Origin: Nocardia carnea
Lineage (GTDB): Bacteria; Actinomycetota; Actinomycetes; Mycobacteriales; Mycobacteriaceae
Direction: 5' to 3'
Length of the DNA stretch: 64,000 nucleotides
NCBI RefSeq assembly: GCF_029868325.1
Contig: NZ_JARWNW010000104.1
Coordinates: 20,226-84,225 of the forward strand
Shown: piece after piece, positions 28,595 through 36,913 of the stretch
Layout: each line of letters starts with the position of its first letter
Position numbering within the stretch: position 1 is the stretch's first letter
Position numbers and translations under genes: made by a program
The notes under the pieces: generated by a model
Told to the model about the DNA's origin: nothing
What the model saw: the letters and a program-made list of their open reading frames with translations, nothing else
Database searches by the model: none

Positions 28595-28793
28595 AGCTTA
28601 GTCAACGCCACGGGTTTGCACGCACCGGCCTACGATTCGTGGTGCCTGAATGTCGATTCCATCCGGCAGGCGTCGTGGGTGCGCTCAAGGAGCGGTCACG
28701 CCGGCTGTGAAGCTCGGGTGCGAGACCGCCTGCCCAGCGGTGCTCGTCTCACGGGGTGCTTGGGGTAGAGATGGTCACGTAAGATCACGCCTT

Positions 28794-29900
28794 GTGACAC
28801 AAGCGAGTTCCGACAACTGGCACCTGCCTCACCTGCTGCCGAAGCGGGAGAACTACCAGGAACGCTTGCAACTGATCCTGCCTCAGGCAATCACCGGAAC
28901 TACGAGTACCGCAAATCCAGCCGCCGCCGCGGTAGTCTTTGTCGCGATGTACGTTGGGGCGATCAACCATCAGAACCCGCTTCGTCCGTCAACGGTGCTG
29001 TGGATGAGCGACCCTGTGTCCGGGCGCCGCGATCCCCTCGATCGAAAGATGTACTACAAGGCTGCGGTAAGCCATCGCGGTCAGCGGGCGGTTGTCGAGA
29101 TGTGCGCGTCCGCCGGGTACGACCGTGGCGATGTCTGGTACGCCGGTGATTCTCGTGAGCCTATTCGCGATGAGTCCATCCGAGCATTGATCGAAAACGG
29201 TGCGATGCTTACCCTGACCAACGTCGACACCAACGCCTCGAACCCGCGCTATACACTAGAGTCCGGGTTTGCTGAATTGTTTTCGCCTGACTTGGTCGAT
29301 GATGAGTTACATAAGGCGATAGTCGAATGGCAGAGTGTTCACCTTACGCCAATTGGCAGGCGGCGAGCGCATTTGGCTTCCGATCGGTCCCGCGATGCGA
29401 AGAGGGTGACGGTCCATCTGCCCGATGGTGGAGTTCGGTATCTCCACCCAGGAAAAAGCAGTCAAATTCTCAGAGGGGTTGTCGAGCAGTTCTGCAGTGC
29501 AAGACTGAAGGAGCCCAGTGTGATCTTCATATCGCAGCCGGGAGAGAAGGTTGATCTACTCGACGGCGACGGGCTCGAAAGGATGGGTCTGCATATCGAC
29601 CCGCAAACATTGTTGCCTGACTGCATCGTTGTCGACATTGCTCCCAACCACGGCGACTTCTGGTTCATCGAGATCGTTGCATCAGACGGACCGATTACCG
29701 AAACCAGGAGGAAGAAGTTCCTCGACTGGGCAGTCTCGCAGGAGATATCTGAAACTCAGTGCCACTTCCTCACTGCATTTCAATCTCGAACGCATGGGGC
29801 AGCCAAGAAGGCTCTGCCTCAAATCGCTCAGGGCTCCTGCGCCTGGTTTGAAGATGAGCCCGACCATCTTCTCACCTGGGACAGGATCAGGCCGGAATGA
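28794..29900 (+). CDS. BsuBI/PstI-type type II restriction endonuclease
   Basis: 368 residues from GTG at 28794; in-frame starts upstream (to 28650) lack support. The N-terminal part (LPKRENYQERLQLIL...RPSTVLWMSD) resembles the family's winged-helix part, and the C-terminal part has LLPDCIVVDIA...FWFIEIVASDGPI, matching the catalytic LPDVxLYD...LxLIEAVTSHGP segment of BsuBI/PstI enzymes. Predicted to cut double-stranded DNA, by family at CTGCAG, though specificity may have drifted. The divergent gene order with its methylase is that of the PstI system. Confidence 0.82.
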   Translation: MTQASSDNWHLPHLLPKRENYQERLQLILPQAITGTTSTANPAAAAVVFVAMYVGAINHQNPLRPSTVLWMSDPVSGRRDPLDRKMYYKAAVSHRGQRAVVEMCASAGYDRGDVWYAGDSREPIRDESIRALIENGAMLTLTNVDTNASNPRYTLESGFAELFSPDLVDDELHKAIVEWQSVHLTPIGRRRAHLASDRSRDAKRVTVHLPDGGVRYLHPGKSSQILRGVVEQFCSARLKEPSVIFISQPGEKVDLLDGDGLERMGLHIDPQTLLPDCIVVDIAPNHGDFWFIEIVASDGPITETRRKKFLDWAVSQEISETQCHFLTAFQSRTHGAAKKALPQIAQGSCAWFEDEPDHLLTWDRIRPE

Positions 29901-29970
29901 CTTGGAACTATGTCAATAGTGGACCTTCTAGTCCACGCTCCAAATCGCAAGTTCAGTTGGGCTACAGAAC

Positions 29971-30669
29971 GTGGGCGAGTCAACATCAGTGATTCAGGAT
30001 GGAAGGTTTCGAATCGCTTTGCTGGCGGCCTGGGCGGATCGCTGCGCGTGGTGTCGATCCCATTTGACTGTTTCCGATATGCAGGTCGATCATCTTCTGC
30101 CCAAGACTCTGGCGGGAGAACTTCGAATCGAAGTTCTCAAGATGCATGGGTTGCCTTTGTCCTACGACCTGGAAGGTGCACATAATCTGGTACCAGCCTG
30201 TCGTAGGTGTAACCGATTCAAGGGTGATTCAATACCACCCGATACGCCAATCATTTCACTCTTCCTGCAGAAGACAGCTCGACTCGCCAAGGGTATAGAC
30301 GAGGCTGTTGTGAAACTCGCGACGAAGTCTTCTGTAGATAAGGCGCTGGCCCAACTGAATTCGGTACTCGGGCTCGACCTTAGTGAGGCTGATCTCTTGA
30401 AGCTCGCAGAGGCCTCGCGGGAAGCGCAACCAGCAATCGTCGAGGCCACGGGTAGGGCAGTCGCACTTCACCCGGCTCTCGGACTACCGATCGGCCCGGG
30501 AGGATGGCGCCTCGATCGACGGGTCGGCGACGTGTGGGTACTCGCGGACGAAAGCGGCAAGGTCGGCTACTCCGCGGAGGCGTCCGGCTACCAGTGCCCC
30601 AATTGCGGTGTCCATGGACCATGGCGGGGGGCGCAATGTCTCACCTGCGGACGATTCGACGAAGGGTAA
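29971..30669 (+). CDS. HNH endonuclease with C-terminal zinc ribbon
   Basis: 232 residues from GTG at 29971 (ribosome site weak). The HNH core is CAWCRS...MQVDHLLPKT...NLVPACRRCNRFKGD, with the zinc Cys pairs and the central His. The C-terminus adds CPNCG...CLTCG, a second zinc site. It follows the PstI-like nuclease gene by 70 bp on the same strand, so it may be part of the same defence cassette or an independent nuclease. Confidence 0.82.
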   Translation: MGESTSVIQDGRFRIALLAAWADRCAWCRSHLTVSDMQVDHLLPKTLAGELRIEVLKMHGLPLSYDLEGAHNLVPACRRCNRFKGDSIPPDTPIISLFLQKTARLAKGIDEAVVKLATKSSVDKALAQLNSVLGLDLSEADLLKLAEASREAQPAIVEATGRAVALHPALGLPIGPGGWRLDRRVGDVWVLADESGKVGYSAEASGYQCPNCGVHGPWRGAQCLTCGRFDEG

Positions 30670-30732
30670 GCTCGCCAGGTCCGTGTCGTGAAGAGGCAGT
30701 TGCATGCTGTCCGGGCCGGACGCCAGCGACCA

Positions 30733-30758
30733 TTGATGTCGGTGTCCCGGCGCATACT
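30733..30758 (+). promoter_or_regulatory. Promoter candidate for a leaderless transcript
   Basis: TTGATG (30733-30738) and CATACT (30753-30758), 14 nt apart, with the latter ending 6 nt before the ATG at 30765. A start point at or next to that ATG would give a leaderless message, common in actinomycetes. The spacer is short, so the -35 is doubtful. Confidence 0.35.
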
Positions 30759-30764
30759 AGGGCC

Positions 30765-30908
30765 ATGGTGAGACCTGAGTGGTTGGCGGCCTGGCTACCG
30801 CGAATGGCGAGAACGGGGTTGGCGAGCGCCGCGAACGTTGTCGCACGACCTGGCGTCGACGCCGGGTTCCGCAAAGATCAGAGTTGCAGCCGAGGAGATT
30901 CACGATGA
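30765..30908 (+). CDS. Possible 47-residue protein, first gene of a coupled pair
   Basis: ATG at 30765 lies right after a -10-like box. The frame (MVRPEWLAAWLPRMARTGLA... ending SCSRGDSR) overlaps the next start by 4 nt (ATGA), the usual sign of translational coupling. The first 25 residues could form an amphipathic helix. No family recognised. Confidence 0.35.
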   Translation: MVRPEWLAAWLPRMARTGLASAANVVARPGVDAGFRKDQSCSRGDSR

Positions 30909-31240
30909 CTGGCGAACCGCTGTACGACCCAGATCGCATGGTTGTCGATGATCTCGATCTCTCGGACCCAGATGTTGCGGATGCCTATCTCAGTCATTCG
31001 ACGACAGACAAGCTCATGGATGATCTGGGACGGGAGTTCCGTCGGCAACCGAGTGCATACCAGCAGAGGGTGCTGAGCGAGGACCTTGGTCGTTTCGAGA
31101 AGGATCGTGCTGAGTTGGCTAGTACTGTCGCGGGTCTCGATCCCGACGCACCAGAGCGGGAGGCGCTTCAACCCTTGCTCGATAAGCTCAACGGCTACAT
31201 CGAGGCAATGAAGCTTCGGATGCTCGAACTCGATGAGTAG
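30905..31240 (+). CDS. Small acidic hypothetical protein
   Basis: 111 residues from ATG at 30905 with GAGGAG 7 nt upstream. Acidic, Leu/Glu-rich and largely helical (RVLSEDLGRFEKDRAELASTVAGL...LLDKLNGYIEAMKLRMLELDE), possibly a coiled coil. No Cys and no known domain. Function unknown; it ends the defence island. Confidence 0.65.
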   Translation: MTGEPLYDPDRMVVDDLDLSDPDVADAYLSHSTTDKLMDDLGREFRRQPSAYQQRVLSEDLGRFEKDRAELASTVAGLDPDAPEREALQPLLDKLNGYIEAMKLRMLELDE

Positions 31241-31784
31241 CACGCCGTTCGACGGCCAACTGCATGGCCTAAGCTTCCCAAGCAATCGCGCGCGACAAGT
31301 ATGCAGACGCGAAATATGAAGCTCAGATGCGATGCACTCGGCGGTGGCGAGGTGTGCACCGGGCCGCCGCAGTGCAGGTGCGGGGGCCGGGGGTGTTGGC
31401 GGGCATGGCGGCTGGTGTTCCCAGTAGCCTGCCTAGGTCGCTGCGCGGGAAACCCACTCTGAACTGCCGATCTTGACGTTATGGAATCGTTATACGTTTA
31501 CTGGGTATGACGATGTTTTCGTGGCTCCCCACAGCGTGGGATGCCACTTCTTTAGGGTTCGTGCCGGTCGCTGGAGTGTGTGGTGTCTGGCTGAGCATCG
31601 TCGGTTGTGTACACCGCTACCAGCGTTTCTTGGAGACACGAATGATACTTCGTCTGGCGCCACCCGGCAGCAGAGCAGCCTCGCTGACACGCCGGGGGAC
31701 GTGCTTGTCGGCCTTAATCATTGAGGTGGGCGCAACCGAATGGTGTTCCTCCGCCGCTGTTCCCTCGGGGGAGATGCGGACGAT
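31241..31784. other. Intergenic stretch before the sigma factor
   Basis: 544 bases. A frame from 31507 to 31788 overlaps the sigma start by 4 nt and follows an AT-rich box (GTTATACGTTTAC at about 31489), but its product looks non-coding (Cys, Trp and Arg scattered). The AT-rich box may instead belong to the sigma-gene promoter. Confidence 0.4.
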
Positions 31785-32435
31785 ATGAGGTTTCGCTCAT
31801 CGAGGCAGCGCGACGCCCCCGCCCAGCACGGTGGTGAGGATCGCGTGCTGTTCGAGACGATCTATCGCCGCGAATACCCGCGTGTGCGGCGGTATCTGCT
31901 CGGCGCGGTACGCGGCGACAGCCAAGAAGCCGAAGACCTGACCCATGAGGTTTTCCTGCAGGTGTGGCGCACCTATGGCCCACGCCTGGCCCGCATGACT
32001 GACACCGAGGTGCAGCAGATCTTGATCACCGCGGCGAAAAACCGGCTGATCGACCTGTGGCGCAAGGACACCCGGACCGTGCTCTTCGCCGGCTACGACG
32101 ATCACCATGTCCCTGTCGACCCCCCGACCGACTCCGACCCGTTCCGCAAAGTCATCAACGACGAGGTCGTGGCCCGCTTCGCTCAAGTCGCCGCCCGACA
32201 ACTGACCGTGGGCGAGTACCGGGTCGCTTTCATGAGCTGGGTGATGGAATGCACCGACACCGAGATCGCCGCCGCGCTCGGCACCACCGTCAAAACAGTG
32301 CGCACGCACCGTTGCGCGGCACGACGCAAGATCAAGGCCATCGCCCGCAGGGACCGCTCTGGCCTGCAGTTCCTCGACGCCGACGAGATCTCGGCGATCC
32401 CGGCCACGCCCGGGATCGGGGAGGTGACGATATGA
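31785..32435 (+). CDS. ECF-type RNA polymerase sigma factor
   Basis: 216 residues from ATG at 31785 with GGGGGAGA upstream. Region 2 (FETIYRREYPRVRRYLL...AEDLTHEVFLQVW) and region 4 (CTDTEIAAALGTTVKTVRTHRCAARRKIKA) are clear, with the short linker of ECF sigma factors. It overlaps the following pentapeptide-repeat gene by 4 nt (ATGA), so that membrane protein is probably its regulator. Confidence 0.85.
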   Translation: MRFRSSRQRDAPAQHGGEDRVLFETIYRREYPRVRRYLLGAVRGDSQEAEDLTHEVFLQVWRTYGPRLARMTDTEVQQILITAAKNRLIDLWRKDTRTVLFAGYDDHHVPVDPPTDSDPFRKVINDEVVARFAQVAARQLTVGEYRVAFMSWVMECTDTEIAAALGTTVKTVRTHRCAARRKIKAIARRDRSGLQFLDADEISAIPATPGIGEVTI

Positions 32436-33730
32436 CCGGCGACAATCCCTGCCAGGGGCCTCGGCAGCCGATGCCCCTCGGCGACGTGTTCGAGAAGCTG
32501 GGCGATTATTTCACCGAACAGCACGGTCCCGGCTGTGCCGAGGCAGGATGGGCGCGGCTGCAGCAGGCCATGGACACCGAAGAACCCGCGAAGGGGCCGG
32601 TCGCCGAGCCCGCATGTGGGTGCGGGAAGCGGCTGGCCGGCCTCACCTCCCAGGTGAGATGCTGGTGGGGCAGGATCGAGGTCAAGTACGTGGTGGCGTC
32701 GGTGCTGATGGTGATCGGTTTGTTGAATGCCGGTGCCGACGGAGCCGTCGGTGTCGCCGCGGCGGCCGTGGGGATCCCCGCGGCCACGGCGGTGGGGCTC
32801 GCGGCGCTGTTGCAGTCGGCCCGCCGCCAGGAAGCCGAGGCCCGTGCTTCGAAGGCACTGCAGGAACACCGGCGCGAGATCCGGTTGCAGATCGCGCGCC
32901 GCGATGCCGCCCGCCGCGATGCCGCGGCGCGCAATCTGGTGATCCAGACCTTGGGCCGCACCGACAGTTCCGGGATCATCCACCTGTCCAGCGTCGACCT
33001 GCGCGAGCAGAATCTGGCCGACCTCAATCTGATCGGCGCTGGCCTCAAGGGCGCGACCCTGGACGGCATGAATCTGCGGTCGGCCAACCTCTACGGCGCC
33101 AACCTCGCTGGGTCCAGCATGTTCGGTACCGAGCTGTCCCGCGCCGACCTGTCCGATGCCAACCTCGCCGGCGCCAACCTTGCCAGTGCCCGGCTCGTCG
33201 GCGCCCGGCTCTCCGGCGCCGACTTGGCCCGCGCCAACCTCGCCGGTGCGAATCTGTCCGGTGCGAACCTGATCAACGCCGACCTCTCGGACGCCGACCT
33301 GTCCGGTGCAATTCTGGCCGGCGTGGACCTCGGCGGCGCGGACCTGTCCGGCGCGATACTGCCCGGCGCCTACCTCACCGGCGCATATCTGCAAGGAGTG
33401 AACCTCGAAGGTGCTTGCTTGGCCCGGGTGAACCTGCGTGGGTCCTACCTGCACCGTGCGAACCTGACTCGCGCCGACCTCTCTTGTGCCGATATCAGCA
33501 CCACGACCCTGAAATACACCGCGCTCATCGGCGCCGACCTGGTCGGGGCGAAACTCATCGACCTGACCGACCTGGAAGAGGTGACCTGGTCAGAAGCCAC
33601 CCTGTGGGGCCGCCACCGCGACGAAGTGCTCCGTCGATCCATCCCCCTGGGCCGCGGCTGGTACAAACTCAACCCACCCGACGGGACCTCCATCGACGAC
33701 CCCATAATTTTTCCCCGCCTGCCTGTTTGA
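32432..33730 (+). CDS. Membrane pentapeptide-repeat protein coupled to a sigma factor
   Basis: 432 residues. An N-terminal part with Cys (PCQGP...GPGCAEAG...ACGCGKRL, about 7-70) is followed by one or two hydrophobic segments (YVVASVLMVIGLLNAGA...VGVAAAAVGIPAATAVGLAALL, about 90-130), a basic coiled linker, then about 30 pentapeptide units A(D/N)LXX from about 185 to 385. A pentapeptide helix mimics DNA in some families; here the overlap with the ECF gene and the transmembrane part suggest an anti-sigma or signal-receiving role. That is inference. Confidence 0.82.
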   Translation: MTGDNPCQGPRQPMPLGDVFEKLGDYFTEQHGPGCAEAGWARLQQAMDTEEPAKGPVAEPACGCGKRLAGLTSQVRCWWGRIEVKYVVASVLMVIGLLNAGADGAVGVAAAAVGIPAATAVGLAALLQSARRQEAEARASKALQEHRREIRLQIARRDAARRDAAARNLVIQTLGRTDSSGIIHLSSVDLREQNLADLNLIGAGLKGATLDGMNLRSANLYGANLAGSSMFGTELSRADLSDANLAGANLASARLVGARLSGADLARANLAGANLSGANLINADLSDADLSGAILAGVDLGGADLSGAILPGAYLTGAYLQGVNLEGACLARVNLRGSYLHRANLTRADLSCADISTTTLKYTALIGADLVGAKLIDLTDLEEVTWSEATLWGRHRDEVLRRSIPLGRGWYKLNPPDGTSIDDPIIFPRLPV

Positions 33731-33855
33731 ACACGGTCGGGTGAATCTGTTCAGTGGTCGGTGCCGGCGCACCGGCCTGCGTAGGCGCGGCGAGCCTTTG
33801 CCGCGGCGAAGGCTCCCGCGCTGGCGTTTGTCGACCAGCAGCGCACCGAGACGAC

Positions 33856-33890
33856 GAGAAGCCGGCCACCTCGCGACTGGCTGGCTTCTC
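33856..33890 (+). terminator. Hairpin terminator of the sigma operon
   Basis: 13-bp arms with one mismatch (GAGAAGCCGGCCA / TGGCTGGCTTCTC) and a 9-nt loop, 125 bp after the pentapeptide gene. Confidence 0.5.
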
Positions 33891-33966
33891 GGGTTAGATC
33901 CGATCGCGAGGACCGGCGCGCTGGCGTGCTCGCGGATACGGGCGTGGCTCATCAACGGAATGTCTC

Positions 33967-34016
33967 GCAGGTGTAGTTCAATGGCAGACCTTCTGCTTCC
34001 TAAGCAAACCTTGGGC
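33967..34016 (+). pseudogene. 5' half of a tRNA-like sequence (anticodon-loop CCT)
   Basis: The stretch begins GCAGGTGTAGTTCAATGGCA, the form of an acceptor 5' arm plus D-arm, then an anticodon arm TCTGC-TTCCTAA-GCAAA whose loop would present CCT (Arg). The D-stem seems one base short, the anticodon stem has a mismatch, and no T-arm (GGTTCGA) or CCA-ready 3' acceptor follows. It is best read as a degenerate tRNA or tRNA fragment; such fragments can mark integration sites. Confidence 0.45.
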
Positions 34017-34053
34017 CCGACCAACGCCCCGCCAGGTCGAATGAGCTTTCCTG

Positions 34054-34686
34054 TCAGCACGCCTGCAAAACCTGCGTGAGCCTGTCCTTCTCGGCCTGCT
34101 GCAGGCTCAACTGCCAGGTCGATTTCACCGCCACCCACATCTGCGCGTAGGTACAGTTAGCTGCCCGATTCGGTGGCATCCAGTCAGCCGGGTCCTGATC
34201 GCCTTTGGAGCGGTTTGACGAGGCGGTGACCGCGATTAGCTGTGGGTTGGTCAGGTCGTTGGCGAACTCCTCGCGCTGTTCGGTGCTCCATTCATTGGCC
34301 CCGGAGCGCCACGCTTCGGCCAGTGCGACGACGTGGTCGATGTCGATATCGGAGGCAGCGGTCACGGTCTGGTCGTCGTAGGCCGAGTACCAGGTGCCGG
34401 CTGTGGCGCGGCATTCCGCATCGACCGCCACATCGGTTCCGTCGCGCTGTAGCACGATCTCGCGAGTCGTACATTTCCCGGAAACGGTGTGCCAGTGCGG
34501 GAACTCCTCCCGGGAATACCCACTGGCAGAGCCTTCCTCGGCAACCGTGAGCCCTTCCAGCAGGGCGCGGACCGCGGCGGCGTCCGGGATGCCAGGCGGC
34601 TCGGCCTGGACGGTCGCCGGGTGAAACAGTGCCGTGATAGCGGTGGCGCACACCGCCGCGCGTGTGATGGTCGAGATCCCTCGCAT
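34054..34686 (-). CDS. Secreted HNH (DUF1524/GmrSD C-terminal-like) nuclease
   Basis: 210 residues from ATG at 34686 with GGGAG upstream; the frame runs far upstream, but this start gives a Sec signal (ARAAV...TALFHPATVQAEP-like, cleavage near VQA). The catalytic segment DIDHVVALAEAWRSGA, then NDLTNPQLIAVTASSNRSKGDQDPADW, fits the HNH/DUF1524 family common in secreted actinobacterial nucleases. Two outer Cys could form a disulphide. Likely extracellular DNase. Confidence 0.83.
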   Translation of the reverse strand: MRGISTITRAAVCATAITALFHPATVQAEPPGIPDAAAVRALLEGLTVAEEGSASGYSREEFPHWHTVSGKCTTREIVLQRDGTDVAVDAECRATAGTWYSAYDDQTVTAASDIDIDHVVALAEAWRSGANEWSTEQREEFANDLTNPQLIAVTASSNRSKGDQDPADWMPPNRAANCTYAQMWVAVKSTWQLSLQQAEKDRLTQVLQAC

Positions 34687-35453
34687 ACGCGTCTCCCTAT
34701 CGTCGGCGAGCAGGATCAAATGCGGTTCACCGTAGCGGCTGTCGTCAACACCGAGATGGATATCAGGTAGCCGCCACGAGATTTCGACCAAGCAGCAGCG
34801 CGCTATGTGAAAGAGCAGCCGGTGCTGCGGGACCAGCGCTCGCCGCGGATCTGGCGAGATCGCGAATTTTCGATAGTTACCGACAGCGGCTTCGGCGGTG
34901 CGGCTGGCGTGTTTGACTTGCCTGCCCCGTTTCGCTGCTTGTTCACGGCGGGTGAGCGGTGGGGAAGGGGCACTTGCTGTCGCAGGTTGTTGCCCTCGGC
35001 GGGGCACGTCGAACATGGAACGCGGATGACCTGGGAATTTTTGCTGGATGACCGGTAATCGAAGCGGATTTCGCCCTGGGCTGAGCGTCGATGAGGTGTC
35101 CAGCGTGTGGCCATCGTCGGTGACTACTGCGGGGTTGATGTCGCATCGCCTCGCTGGCCGCCTGCCGTCCCCATCTCCGTCGAGCGGTGGGCGACAGCAG
35201 GGAGCAGCGGCACCGTCGCGCATAAGGGGGGAATGCGGATCGGCGGTGCCGCTGCTTATCGCAGCCGTAGCTGCGGAGTCGACCGGCCAAGGGGGGTTCG
35301 GCCGGCCTGAGGCCAAGGCTAGCACCGGTTTCCGCCGCTCATCGCGTCAACGCTGGCCCGCGTGCTCACCCCAAGCATGCGCGCCGAGATTTCGATCAGC
35401 GGCCTACCACCGGTTGAGTCGCTCGTGTTCCGCTGCGAGGAGACCGGGAGGGC
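34687..35453. other. Gene-poor stretch with a diverged repeat
   Basis: 767 bases without a credible gene. Segment 34978-35020 resembles 18180-18222 (shared GTCGCAGGTT..TGCCCTCGGC and AACATGG). The minus-strand frames here belong to the open extension of the HNH gene, without a better start. Nothing else recognised. Confidence 0.45.
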
Positions 35454-36317
35454 TTATGTGTGTATCGCGTTGTGCATCCAGGTCCGGGCGGCGGCGTAGT
35501 CGACGGTGTCCGATACCTGTATCTGCCGCCCGTGGGGTGTGCTTGACAGACGCCCATCAGGGTGTATCTCGATTCTCTCGGTGCGGAAGGTAACGAAGAG
35601 AAGCCCGAGAGCGGCGCTGAGTGGCAGTGGATCCCGCAGCCGGGCCGTGCGTTCGCGGACGAACCATGCCCGTAGGTGCAGCGCCAGCAGATCCGCCCAT
35701 CTCGGCGCGGTGGGTTGTTCGAACATCTGGAGGAGCGGGGAGTCGGGAGTGATCTGGAGGGCGTCATGGTCGGTGTGGTCACCCAGTATTAGGCGCGGTG
35801 TGTGTAGTGCGCGCAGGGCCAGCCCGGCAGATGTGGGGTCGATACGGAAGTTCTCCGAGACAGCCGTCTTGCCGTGGTGGCGGTCGTGTACCCCGCCCAG
35901 TTGGGTGACCCTCACTCGGTCGGCGATCTCGGGTAGGCGGGAGATGACAGCGGTGAGGTTGGACATCGGACCCAGCCCCACCCATTGGATCGGGCCGGTG
36001 GTGGTTTCGCAGAGTTCGACCACGGCGGCGATCATGCGATCGAGATCGCGGATGCGTTCGAGGAAGTCCTCGCCGTGTTCGGGAAACACGTGGCCGGTGT
36101 CGAGGAGGAAACGATCTTCGCCGCCCAGATCGAAGCCCGGGATGACCGCAACGTCGGTGCGGTCGAGCAGGTTCAGCGCGTGGCGGGCCAGCTGCGCGCG
36201 GCCGCCACGGGTTTCATCGGCAGTGACCACCACCAGATTCGGCACCACCCGCGCCGCGACAACCAAGGCCACGAGACCTCCTGGCTGCCACCCGATATCG
36301 GTATCGAGGAACACCAA
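35454..36317 (-). CDS. Nucleoside-hydrolase-like protein with altered active site
   Basis: 287 residues. The start is TTG at 36317 or GTG at 36314; no earlier start exists in frame. The family N-terminus DTDxGxDDA is replaced by DTDIGWQPGG, so two metal-binding Asp of inosine-uridine nucleoside hydrolases are missing. Other features remain (VGLGPMSNL, LGGVHD, ENFRIDPTSA). It may bind rather than hydrolyse nucleosides, or act on another substrate. It stands first after a gene-poor stretch and shares the strand with DUF4254 and primase/polymerase-like genes. Confidence 0.72.
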   Translation of the reverse strand: MVFLDTDIGWQPGGLVALVVAARVVPNLVVVTADETRGGRAQLARHALNLLDRTDVAVIPGFDLGGEDRFLLDTGHVFPEHGEDFLERIRDLDRMIAAVVELCETTTGPIQWVGLGPMSNLTAVISRLPEIADRVRVTQLGGVHDRHHGKTAVSENFRIDPTSAGLALRALHTPRLILGDHTDHDALQITPDSPLLQMFEQPTAPRWADLLALHLRAWFVRERTARLRDPLPLSAALGLLFVTFRTERIEIHPDGRLSSTPHGRQIQVSDTVDYAAARTWMHNAIHT

Positions 36318-36431
36318 CCCATCGGCGGCGGTACCGACAGGTGGTGAAGGCTGGTGGCCGGACGCGGATAGGCCGGGAATAGAAATTGTCGGAACTCCTT
36401 CCGGTGTGGGCGCGTGAAGCCGCCCAGGTGA

Positions 36432-36908
36432 TTACGGACGGGCTGTGCAGGGGAGGCGTCGGGACCGGCGCGCGACCGCGGTCGTCAGATCGGTGTAGTC
36501 GTCGACCAATTCCGCGAGGCGATACCACGCGGCGTGCACGATCGGGTCGGACGGTTCGGCGTTCATCAGCAGGTGAAACGCCTGAACCTGCTGAACGGCG
36601 AGCCGATCGATCACGATCCCCAATGATTCCGAGTGCAAGATCGCCTCCGGGTGCGGGGGCGGTACATGCTCGGCCACCCAGAGATCTGCCTGCCGCGATA
36701 GCTCGGCGCGGTGTGGGCATGCCGGGCAGGCGGGGCCGTGGAGATACTGCTGGTGCAGTTGCCCGAACCGGTCGGCGATCGACGTGAGTGGGTGAGGGCC
36801 TACGTGGTGGCCCCGGATGGCCGACAGCAGTGCTTCTCCGGTGGGGAACAACGATTCCGACGGATCGGTGAGACGGGCAGGCCGTGGAATGCGAGTGCTG
36901 GCGCGCAT
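36432..36908 (-). CDS. DUF4254-like protein
   Basis: 158 residues from ATG at 36908. It opens with LFPTGEALLSAIRGHHVGPHPL, has a Cys pair (GPACPACPHRAELSRQADLW) and a helical second half. This fits small actinobacterial DUF4254 proteins that often sit near HTH and primase/polymerase-like genes. Function unknown. Five bases separate it from the upstream primase/polymerase-like gene, so they are probably one transcript. Confidence 0.6.
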   Translation of the reverse strand: MRASTRIPRPARLTDPSESLFPTGEALLSAIRGHHVGPHPLTSIADRFGQLHQQYLHGPACPACPHRAELSRQADLWVAEHVPPPHPEAILHSESLGIVIDRLAVQQVQAFHLLMNAEPSDPIVHAAWYRLAELVDDYTDLTTAVARRSRRLPCTARP

Positions 36909-36913
36909 CTCGG

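Noticed and set aside
28650..28793. Earlier start for the BsuBI/PstI-like endonuclease
   Set aside because: The added residues look non-coding and would overlap the divergent promoter without a ribosome site.
31507..31788. A 93-residue gene overlapping the sigma start
   Set aside because: The 4-nt overlap is suggestive, but residue composition is irregular and there is no ribosome site.
33967..34045. An intact tRNA-Arg gene
   Set aside because: T-arm and 3' acceptor are missing and stems are imperfect, so only a tRNA-like fragment is reported.
34687..35325. Upstream extension of the secreted HNH gene to 35325
   Set aside because: It would bury the signal peptide inside a low-quality leader; the ATG at 34686 has a ribosome site.
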